From assembly GCA_028716305.1 (NCBI GenBank), contig JAQUQA010000021.1, positions 1 to 12,591 of the forward strand: a stretch of DNA of 12,591 nt, given 5' to 3'. The number at the start of each line of letters is the position of its first letter. Position 1 is the stretch's first letter. Under the pieces are notes generated by a model. It ran no database searches, was not told the DNA's origin, and was given only the letters and a program-made list of their open reading frames with translations. The position numbers and the translations under genes are program-made. Source of the stretch: Candidatus Omnitrophota bacterium. Lineage in GTDB: Bacteria; Omnitrophota; Gorgyraeia; Gygaellales; Profunditerraquicolaceae. Positions 1-5,553 of this stretch are shown one piece after another.

Positions 1-355
1 TCGGGGAAATGCAGGGCGAACAACAGGGCAATCACCCCTCCCCAGGAGGCCGAACAGATCGTGGCCGACTTAATCCCTAAATGCGCCACCACCGTTTGCA
101 TGATCTCTACCTGCTCATCAAGGGTAACGCAACAGGAACCATGGTCAACCTTGGCCCTGCCCTGATGCGGAAAATCAAAAAGGGTGATGCGATAACTGTC
201 CCCGAAACGCTGCAGGAAAGAATACCACATCGCCATGGACTGCTGCGCGCCGTTCAGGCAGACGATATCCTCCCCCCTGCCAAAGATACGGTAGGGGATC
301 TGGAAGCGGCCGCAGGAAAGCATCCCTTTTGACTGACAGGATAAAGACTTTACCA
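1..355 (-). CDS. RhlA/PhaG-like alpha/beta hydrolase, N-terminal part (runs off window)
   Basis: This is the amino-terminal part of an alpha/beta-hydrolase-fold protein; the frame stays open to base 1, so the C-terminus lies outside. Seen in the sequence: an early strand with LNGAQQSMAMW (oxyanion-hole type NGA turn), then ITLFDFPHQGRA, then a nucleophile elbow ICSASWGG whose second Ser is the expected catalytic residue. The NGA, LFD-P-G and SASWGG motifs are those I recall from RhlA, which joins two 3-hydroxyacyl-ACP units into the lipid part of rhamnolipids, and from the related transacylase PhaG. The Asp and His of the triad would be beyond the edge. Two in-frame ATGs exist, at 355 and at 323; the hydrolase fold starts just after the second, and the upstream frame is closed by a TAG before 355. 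Neither has a strong ribosome binding site. The gene has its own promoter at 405-433 and so is probably separate from birA. The true substrate is unknown. Confidence 0.72.
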
Positions 356-404
356 TTTCCTCATCTGGTTGTTCCTATGTGGTGACGGAATTTAAGCGTA
401 TTTT

Positions 405-433
405 ATTGTAAACCCACACCGTGAAAATATCAA
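405..433 (-). promoter_or_regulatory. Sigma70-type promoter for the RhlA-like gene
   Basis: On the minus strand TTGATA (428-433) is followed after exactly 17 bases by TACAAT (405-410), each differing from the consensus hexamer at one position. Transcription would start near base 398, leaving a leader of about 40 nt before the ATG at 355. An A-rich stretch lies just upstream of the -35 box. Inferred from sequence only. Confidence 0.6.
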
Positions 434-436
434 TGA

Positions 437-508
437 AGTTTTTCCCTTTTTTATCGACCTTTCTCTACCCTGTTACCGGACGGCCTAAGCCGGCGCAAGG
501 GAAAAACT
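437..508. repeat. 12 bp perfect inverted repeat with 48 nt spacer between birA and the RhlA-like gene
   Basis: AGTTTTTCCCTT at 437-448 is the exact reverse complement of AAGGGAAAAACT at 497-508. The spacer contains a small hairpin (CGGC-CTAA-GCCG at 481-492). The element begins 3 nt after the birA stop codon and ends 3 nt before the -35 box of the next promoter. It could be a 3'-end structure of the birA transcript or a regulatory structure. It is not a classical intrinsic terminator, because no T-tract follows the second arm on either strand. Confidence 0.55.
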
Positions 509-511
509 GAA

Positions 512-1468
512 CTACCGGCAATGGATAATGTCGCCGGCGGTGATCCTCTGGATCACCCCGGAATCCCCCCTGACCAGGAGGGCGCCGTCCTTATCCAGAT
601 CAACGGCAAGCCCTTCCAGCTGCTGATGATGATAAGCTATTTTCACCCTGCGGCCAAGCGTCAAATTATATTCCCGCCACTTCTCGATGATCCGTTGCCT
701 GGCCCCCTTCTGGAAGACCAGGTAATTTTCTTCGATGCGGCGCAAAATCTCCTGTAACAAATCCACCCGGTTGATCTGGGTCTTTGTCTGCTCTTTCAGA
801 GAGGTGGCGGCGGGCGGCAGGGTCTTTTTATCGTTATTCACATTCAGCCCTATACCGATAACCACAAAATGCACCTCATCCATCTCGGCGTTAAGCTCGG
901 TCAGGATCCCGGCTACTTTTTTTTGATGCAACAGGATATCATTAGGCCATTTGATCTGGGGGTCGAGCCCGGTTTTCGCTTTAATCGCTTCACAGATGCC
1001 GACTGCCGCCAACATGGTCAAGAGCGGCGACTGCCCGGGCAGGATTTTCGGACGTAAAACAAAAGAAAAATAGATCCCTTTATATTTCGGCGAAACCCAC
1101 TGCCTGGCAAACCTGCCCCTGCCTTTATGCTGTGCCTCGGCGACCACCAGGCCGCCATCGGGCAAACCTGCCATCGCCTTTTGCCAGGCAATGTCCATGG
1201 TCGAAGAAACACAATCAAAATAATGGATCTGCTTTCCGATCAGCCTGGTTTGCAGCTTATCGGCGATTTCCAAAGGCAGGAGTTTATCCGGAGAGGCGGC
1301 CAGCTGATAGCCTAAATGCGGAACGGCAATAATCTCATAACCGGTATCACGTAATTCCTGGATGTGTTTCCAAAGGGCCTGACGGCTGATCTGCAAGTGT
1401 GCGCTGATCTCCTCACCGGAAACATAGCCTTCCCTGTTTTTAAGGATCTGGATGATTTTTTCCCGCAT
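512..1468 (-). CDS. birA: Bifunctional biotin-protein ligase / biotin operon repressor BirA
   Basis: This 318-residue protein activates biotin as biotinyl-5'-AMP and transfers it to a lysine of biotin acceptor proteins such as acetyl-CoA or pyruvate carboxylase. Domains: an N-terminal winged helix-turn-helix (about 1-60, with ISAHLQISRQALWKHIQEL), a central catalytic domain with SST at 88-90, the adenylate loop GRGRFARQW (116-124), KWPNDI (173-178), KVAGIL (184-189) and GIGLNVN (205-211), and a small C-terminal SH3-like domain (about 270-318). The presence of the HTH marks the bifunctional class that can also repress biotin genes. The ATG at 1468 was chosen because family alignment starts there (MREKIIQIL) and because it overlaps the stop of the desulfurase gene by one base (TAATG), implying translational coupling. 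An in-frame ATG at 1567 would add 33 residues that merely overlap the upstream gene. A biotin ligase is an unusual partner for sulfur genes; the link may be biotin synthase, which consumes an Fe-S cluster as sulfur donor. Confidence 0.93.
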   Translation of the reverse strand: MREKIIQILKNREGYVSGEEISAHLQISRQALWKHIQELRDTGYEIIAVPHLGYQLAASPDKLLPLEIADKLQTRLIGKQIHYFDCVSSTMDIAWQKAMAGLPDGGLVVAEAQHKGRGRFARQWVSPKYKGIYFSFVLRPKILPGQSPLLTMLAAVGICEAIKAKTGLDPQIKWPNDILLHQKKVAGILTELNAEMDEVHFVVIGIGLNVNNDKKTLPPAATSLKEQTKTQINRVDLLQEILRRIEENYLVFQKGARQRIIEKWREYNLTLGRRVKIAYHHQQLEGLAVDLDKDGALLVRGDSGVIQRITAGDIIHCR

Positions 1469-2634
1469 TATTCTTTGTTCTCGTAGAGTGGGGACATCTG
1501 GCGTAATTTCTTGACGATGGGAGGCAGATTCTCCAGGAGATAATCCACATCCTTGGCCTTCGACCACCTGCCTAAAGTGAATCTTAAGGAACCATGGGCA
1601 ATCTCGTGTGGCCGCCCGATAGCCAAAAGCACGCTGGAAGGCTCAAGAGAAGAAGATGTACAGGCAGAACCCGTGGACGCGGCAATCCCAACCATGTCCA
1701 GGTTTAAAAGCATGGACTCCCCTTCGATGTATTTGATCGAAAAGTTAACGTTATTAGGGAGCCTTTGCGTAGGGTGGCCGTTAAGCATCACCTCGGGTAT
1801 CTTTTCCGGGATCTCTTTGATCATTTTATCCCGCAGCTTGATCTGGGCCCTTGTTTCTTCCGGCATTTTTTCCCGGCACAATTCGATTGCCTTAGCCAGC
1901 CCGACAATCCCGGGGATATTATGTGTTGAGGCCCTCTTGCCGAATTCCTGGTCGCCGCCATGCAGAAACCTTTCAATACGGGTGCCCTTCCTGATATAGA
2001 GGACGCCCACACCTTTGGGGCCGTAAAACTTGTGCCCGGAAAGGCTTAACAGATCGACATTCAGCTCATCGACATTGACCGGAACATGCCCTACCGTCTG
2101 CACCGCATCGCTATGAAAATAAATCCCCTTTTCCCGGGTGATCCTGCCGATTTCGGCAATCGGCTGGATCGTGCCGATTTCGTTATTTGCGTGCATTACG
2201 GAAACCAGGACCGTCTTATCGGTAATCGCCTTCTTGACATCCGCAGGATCAACTAAACCGTCCTTATCGACACCGACAACGGTAACCTGAAACCCTTTTT
2301 TCTCCAGGAACTTAACCGTTTCGCTTACAGCGTGATGCTCGATCGCCGAAGTCACGATATGGTTGCCTTTCGCCTGTCTGGCAAAGGCCGTTCCGATCAC
2401 GGCAAAATTGTCGGATTCGGTGCCTCCGGATGTAAAGATAATCTCCTGCGCTGCGGCACCCAGGAAAGCGGCAACTTTTTCCCGTGCGTCCTCAAGGGCT
2501 TTCTTTGCTTCCTGGCCGAAAGAATGCAGGCTCGAGGCATTTCCGAATTTTTCAAAAAAATAAGGCTCCATCGCCTTGATCACTTCCGGGTCGGTTGGAG
2601 CGGTAGCGGCATAATCAAGATATACCCTTTGCAT
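1468..2634 (-). CDS. Cysteine desulfurase, NifS/IscS type
   Basis: This 388-residue PLP enzyme removes sulfur from L-cysteine, giving alanine and a persulfide on its own active-site cysteine that is passed to scaffolds or sulfurtransferases. Visible signatures of fold-type I aminotransferases: the N-terminal YLDYAATAP, TSGGTESDN (68-76), the His pair at 100-101 stacking on PLP, HANNEIGT (148-155), SDAVQT, and SGHKFYGPKG (199-208), with Lys202 as the Schiff-base lysine. The mobile catalytic loop STGSACTSSSLEPS puts the persulfide cysteine at Cys325. Length and loop type are those of the NifS/IscS group (class I), not SufS. The start is secured by a strong GGAGGT seven bases upstream. It lies 5 nt after the LarE-like gene and overlaps birA by 1 nt. 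No IscU or Fe-S regulator is adjacent; the likely partners in the operon are the Nfu protein and the LarE-like protein. Confidence 0.93.
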   Translation of the reverse strand: MQRVYLDYAATAPTDPEVIKAMEPYFFEKFGNASSLHSFGQEAKKALEDAREKVAAFLGAAAQEIIFTSGGTESDNFAVIGTAFARQAKGNHIVTSAIEHHAVSETVKFLEKKGFQVTVVGVDKDGLVDPADVKKAITDKTVLVSVMHANNEIGTIQPIAEIGRITREKGIYFHSDAVQTVGHVPVNVDELNVDLLSLSGHKFYGPKGVGVLYIRKGTRIERFLHGGDQEFGKRASTHNIPGIVGLAKAIELCREKMPEETRAQIKLRDKMIKEIPEKIPEVMLNGHPTQRLPNNVNFSIKYIEGESMLLNLDMVGIAASTGSACTSSSLEPSSVLLAIGRPHEIAHGSLRFTLGRWSKAKDVDYLLENLPPIVKKLRQMSPLYENKE

Positions 2635-2639
2635 AATTT

Positions 2640-3431
2640 TTACCTCCGTATCTGATTCATGCTTCCTGTGCGGTACCCCTGCAGATCAACGGTAATATAA
2701 TTATAACCCAGCTTGCTCAATCTTTCTACCACTAAAACACGCCTGCGGATCAGACGGCTGATCTGGGAAACAGGCACTTCAATCCTGCAGAGGTCCCCGT
2801 AATCCCTGATCCTTACCTGGCGCAGTCCCAGGCCCTGCAAAAACTCCTCGCCCCTGCCGATGCGGCTTAACAGTTCGGAAGTGATCATTCTGCCATAAGG
2901 GATGCGCGAAGCCAGACAGGCCAGATTGGGTTTATCCCAGGTCGTCAACCCCATCGCTTTACTATACCGGCGGATCTCCTGCTTGGAAAAACCGGCTTCC
3001 ACTAAAGGGGAACGGATGCCTAATTCTTTTTTTGCCCGCTCCCCCGGGCGAAAATCGTCTTTATCCGTGATGTTTGAGGCATCGATAACATGTTTTATTT
3101 TCAGCCTCCGGGCCATTTTTTTTAACCTGCCGAATAATTCTTTTTTGCAATAGTAACAACGCTCTTTAGGATTAGAATAGAAACTTCTCTGTTTAAGCTC
3201 CCCGGTCCTGATGACCCTGTGCCGGGCGCCGATTCTTTTTGCCAGTTCTTTTGAAAAAATAAGCTCCTGGGCCGGATAGGTCGGGGAATCGGCGGTAACG
3301 GCAAGTAAATTTCCCCCCAGGCGCCGATACGCCACCTGCAAAAGAAAGCTGCTGTCAGTGCCTCCCGAAAAGGCCAATAGGCACGACCCGAGATCATCCA
3401 ATATGCGATTTAATTTTCCTAATTTATCCAT
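2640..3431 (-). CDS. LarE-like ATP-dependent sacrificial sulfur transferase (PP-loop, three-cysteine form)
   Basis: This 263-residue protein belongs to the LarE family of the N-type ATP pyrophosphatases. LarE of Lactobacillus adenylates the pyridinium dicarboxylate nucleotide and inserts sulfur from its own cysteine when building the nickel-pincer cofactor of lactate racemase. Seen here: the PP-loop FSGGTDSS (21-28), TADSP (47-51), RCYYCKKELF (91-100), DASN (117-120), and PNLACLASRIPYG (168-180). Cys172 aligns with the sacrificial cysteine of LarE, and Cys92/Cys95 form an added CxxC. Three-cysteine homologues are reported to hold a [4Fe-4S] cluster that can bind and deliver sulfide, which would allow catalytic turnover. 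The start at 3431 matches the family N-terminus and lies 2 nt after the ferredoxin stop; a longer in-frame start at 3497 would overlap that gene. No LarB or LarC is present in the window, so the substrate may not be the Lar cofactor. The neighbouring desulfurase and ferredoxin suggest a sulfur donor role. Confidence 0.85.
   Translation of the reverse strand: MDKLGKLNRILDDLGSCLLAFSGGTDSSFLLQVAYRRLGGNLLAVTADSPTYPAQELIFSKELAKRIGARHRVIRTGELKQRSFYSNPKERCYYCKKELFGRLKKMARRLKIKHVIDASNITDKDDFRPGERAKKELGIRSPLVEAGFSKQEIRRYSKAMGLTTWDKPNLACLASRIPYGRMITSELLSRIGRGEEFLQGLGLRQVRIRDYGDLCRIEVPVSQISRLIRRRVLVVERLSKLGYNYITVDLQGYRTGSMNQIRR
2642..2647 (-). promoter_or_regulatory. Strong Shine-Dalgarno site of the cysteine desulfurase gene
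   Basis: The minus strand reads GGAGGT followed by a 7-base spacer and the ATG at 2634. The final T is also the first base of the TAA stop of the upstream LarE-like gene, so ribosomes terminating there sit on the next gene's binding site, which favours coupled translation and settles the desulfurase start. Confidence 0.7.
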
Positions 3432-3433
3432 TC

Positions 3434-3841
3434 CTAGAAGTGTACTTCCATTGCCCGGGTGGGACAGATCTTGATGCAGGCCTCGCAGGCGATACATTTA
3501 TTGCTGTGGAAACTTACTTTACGCGTATGCGCATCAACCGTTAAGGCGCCTGTCGGGCAGATCGGCACACAGATACCGCAGTGGGTGCATTTAGATTCAT
3601 CGCGTATTACATCCTGGCTCAATGACTGGATCTGGACCCCGCAGCCCTGAAGGTATTCAATTCCTTTGTTATAATCATCGGACTTGCCTTTAAGTTCCAG
3701 GATCATTAATCCCTCCTCCTGGGGAGTGATAAAGGCCTTAAGGATATTGAACTGCAGGTTAAAATCCTTTGCCAATTTATATACGATCGGCTGGTCTCCC
3801 AGCCTGGTCGGAAAATGCAGCACTATGCGCCTGGAAACCAT
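3434..3841 (-). CDS. NIL-domain 2[4Fe-4S] ferredoxin (partner of DUF39 in homocysteine synthesis)
   Basis: The 135-residue protein has an N-terminal NIL domain (about 3-75, with the naming motif FNILKA at 31-36), a small ACT-like fold also found at the C-terminus of the methionine importer ATPase MetN, followed by two 4Fe-4S sites: CTHCGICVPICP (Cys85, 88, 91, 95) and CIACEACIKICP (Cys116, 119, 122, 126). In Methanosarcina acetivorans the homologous NIL-ferredoxin (MA1822) works together with the DUF39 protein MA1821 in making homocysteine from sulfide. Here the two genes are adjacent, 16 nt apart, in the same order. A strong GGGGGA lies six bases before the ATG. No signal peptide, so cytoplasmic. 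The ferredoxin probably supplies electrons for the reductive sulfur step, and the NIL domain may sense or bind a sulfur amino acid; that last point is inference. Confidence 0.9.
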   Translation of the reverse strand: MVSRRIVLHFPTRLGDQPIVYKLAKDFNLQFNILKAFITPQEEGLMILELKGKSDDYNKGIEYLQGCGVQIQSLSQDVIRDESKCTHCGICVPICPTGALTVDAHTRKVSFHSNKCIACEACIKICPTRAMEVHF

Positions 3842-3857
3842 AAATCATCCCCCTTAC

Positions 3858-5057
3858 CTAAAATGGCCTTTCTTTCAGGGCCTTAAAGACATAACCGCTT
3901 TCCCGGTTAGGAATCTGCGCTACCGGATCAGTAAGCAGAAAATCCCCTTTTTTGATCCAGGATTTCAACTCCTCGGCAATCTCCCTGGCCCGGGAATAAC
4001 TGGAAAGACTGCCCACAGGGACCTGTTTGTCCCGAACAACGATCTTTCCCGTCTTCAGCTGCGCGTAATTGACTTCTCCCAGACTCCCCGGGATCATTTG
4101 AGGATAAGACTCGCTGTAATCCGTAATCTGGGTATAGATCTCTTCATCCCTGACCGCCGCGGCCTTGACTACTTCCTCGTCTAAAACAGGTATGGGAACA
4201 CCAATACCCACACCTAAACTCACGCCATAACCTAACATGCTCACGCCTACCAGCCATTCGGGCTTCATTTGTTTCAGGTCGCCGATTACCGCCAGAGTGC
4301 CTGCGGGAGCCTGCGGCACGCCGTTCTCTTTACGGGCGACCCCGGGATTATGCTGTGTCCCCTGCCAGGCAACATAACCTATGCCTCCGCCTAAAAATAT
4401 CTTTGTCCCTATCCCGATGGTCCGATAATCAGGGTCTTTTAAAAGCGGGGAGAGTTGCCCCGCAGAACAGTAACTGGCATTGCCCAGATTGGCCTTGAGC
4501 ATCCCCATGTAAGTATAGATCGGCCGGTCGGATAAATTCACCGCCACATTATAATTTTGGTAACAGTTGCGGATATTGAACAATACTGCTTCGTTAAGAT
4601 CCTTTATGTTGATCAGAGTTTCCAGTTTCTTGCGCGGGTAACAATCCGTCCCATAGGCCTGGGCCTCCAGGCGCACATCCTTTCCAGCAACCAGCTCCTG
4701 GATGACATGGGCCCCGCCGTACTTGAATTCACCCGGATAAACCTTGTTCCGCGGATCGTCATCCGGCAAAGCCGTGGCCCCCAGATAAATATCCGCCGCG
4801 GCAAACCCGGTGTAGGCAGGGACGTCGTTGAACTTACAGGTGCCTGCGCCGATTTTTATCCTGGGTTTGGAATGGCCAATGTTAAAATATGCCCCGGAGG
4901 AACACATCGGCCCAAAGGTACCGGTAGTGACGACATCCACTTCCTGGGCGGCTTTCTTTACGCCTTTTTTGGCGACCAGGTCGATCACTTCATCGGCGGT
5001 AACCGCAACTACCTGACCATTTTTAATTTTTTCGTTGATCTCTTTTATCGTTTTCAT
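3858..5057 (-). CDS. HcyBio/DUF39 family protein, homocysteine biosynthesis
   Basis: This 399-residue cytoplasmic protein belongs to the DUF39/HcyBio (COG1900) family. Methanogen members are required for homocysteine formation from aspartate semialdehyde and sulfide, bypassing the O-acetylhomoserine route. Features seen: ATADEV-type N-terminus, TTGTFGPMCSSGAYFNIGHS (45-63) with Cys52, KIGAGTCKFNDVPAYTG (68-84) with Cys74, GATALPDDDP, QAYGTDCYPRK (133-143) with Cys139, and the Gly-rich FLGGGIGYVAWQGTQHNPG (221-239). The cysteines around 52 and 139 sit in the two blocks I recall as conserved and catalytic in the methanogen protein; exact equivalence was not aligned. Unlike MA1821, which I recall as carrying CBS domains, the C-terminus here shows none. 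It lies 21 nt after the Nfu gene and 16 nt before the NIL-ferredoxin gene. AGGG precedes the ATG by five bases. Confidence 0.9.
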   Translation of the reverse strand: MKTIKEINEKIKNGQVVAVTADEVIDLVAKKGVKKAAQEVDVVTTGTFGPMCSSGAYFNIGHSKPRIKIGAGTCKFNDVPAYTGFAAADIYLGATALPDDDPRNKVYPGEFKYGGAHVIQELVAGKDVRLEAQAYGTDCYPRKKLETLINIKDLNEAVLFNIRNCYQNYNVAVNLSDRPIYTYMGMLKANLGNASYCSAGQLSPLLKDPDYRTIGIGTKIFLGGGIGYVAWQGTQHNPGVARKENGVPQAPAGTLAVIGDLKQMKPEWLVGVSMLGYGVSLGVGIGVPIPVLDEEVVKAAAVRDEEIYTQITDYSESYPQMIPGSLGEVNYAQLKTGKIVVRDKQVPVGSLSSYSRAREIAEELKSWIKKGDFLLTDPVAQIPNRESGYVFKALKERPF

Positions 5058-5078
5058 CTTACCCTAAAATAACCTTTC

Positions 5079-5300
5079 TTATATCGCGATAACTTCCTTT
5101 ACTTCGGGTACCTCTTGTTTAAGGATCCTCTCGATCCCCATTTTCAAGGTCATCTGCGACATCGGACAACATCCGCAGGAGCCCTGTAATTTCAGCTTTA
5201 CCACCCCGTCGGGGGTAACCTCCACCAATTCCACGTTGCCTCCGTCAGCCGCGAGCATGGGGCGGACCTTATCCAGCGCCTTTTCGACTTTTTCTCTCAT
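5079..5300 (-). CDS. Nfu-type Fe-S cluster carrier (NifU C-terminal domain protein)
   Basis: A 73-residue stand-alone NifU C-terminal (NFU) domain. The family binds a [4Fe-4S] cluster between two subunits and delivers it to target proteins. Seen: KVRPMLAADGGNVELVEV near the N-terminus and GSCGCCPMSQMTLKMGIE, in which Cys42 and Cys45 form the cluster-binding CxxC (an extra Cys44 lies between them). The ATG at 5300 was preferred because GGAG lies six bases upstream; an in-frame ATG at 5312 would add MELD but has no good ribosome site. It is the first gene of the sulfur operon, behind the promoter at 5362-5390. Likely clients are the neighbouring ferredoxin and LarE-like protein. Confidence 0.9.
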   Translation of the reverse strand: MREKVEKALDKVRPMLAADGGNVELVEVTPDGVVKLKLQGSCGCCPMSQMTLKMGIERILKQEVPEVKEVIAI

Positions 5301-5353
5301 GTCTAACTCCATATTTTTACCCGGTTAATAAATAGTTTATTCGCTCAAAAGTA

Positions 5354-5385
5354 ACAGATTGATTATATCATTTTTAATCAACTGT
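5354..5385. promoter_or_regulatory. Inverted repeat over the -10 box, possible operator
   Basis: The arms TTGATTA (5359-5365) and TAATCAA (5375-5381) are exact reverse complements 9 bases apart, and are flanked by ACAG (5354-5357) and CTGT (5382-5385) which extend the symmetry with one unpaired base at 5358. Placed over the -10 and the spacer of the predicted promoter, it is where a dimeric repressor would bind. It does not resemble the IscR site I know, so no regulator is proposed. Confidence 0.35.
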
Positions 5386-5390
5386 TTCCA
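5362..5390 (-). promoter_or_regulatory. Predicted promoter of the sulfur operon
   Basis: On the minus strand TGGAAA (5385-5390), a 4/6 match to the -35 consensus, is followed after 17 bases by a perfect TATAAT (5362-5367). The start point would be near 5355, giving a leader of roughly 55 nt before the nfu ATG at 5300. The -10 box lies inside an inverted repeat (5354-5385). Confidence 0.5.
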
Positions 5391-5553
5391 GGATTTATTG
5401 GCCTCAACAACAATTGTTTCGGCTTGGAAAGAATTCAATCCGGGCAGGACAACAATATCAATTATATCTCGACCGATATGCTCTGATTCACTTAGCTATG
5501 AATAAGGCTCGGCTTTTATGACCTGTGTCGTATCTCCAAGGGCTCTCGCCTGA

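Noticed and set aside
170..186. Apparent frameshift in the RhlA-like gene
   Set aside because: A first reading counted four A's across the line break; there are five (caaaaaggg), and the frame is intact through ITLFDFPHQG.
81..332. Plus-strand open frame of 83 codons at the left edge
   Set aside because: It lies opposite the RhlA-like gene, whose minus-strand translation has clear family motifs; the plus-strand product resembles nothing and has no good ribosome site.
1469..1567. Longer BirA with 33 extra N-terminal residues
   Set aside because: The extension overlaps the desulfurase C-terminus, is unlike any BirA start, and the ATG at 1468 gives the normal family N-terminus.
3432..3497. Longer LarE-like protein with 22 extra N-terminal residues
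   Set aside because: The extension lies within the ferredoxin gene in another frame, and the family alignment starts at MDKLGKLNR.
4557..5072. 171-codon plus-strand open frame opposite DUF39 gene
   Set aside because: Antisense shadow of a strongly conserved coding sequence.
5499..5553. Intrinsic terminator after the DUF1573 gene
   Set aside because: Only 3-4 bp stems without a T-tract could be found, so no terminator is called.
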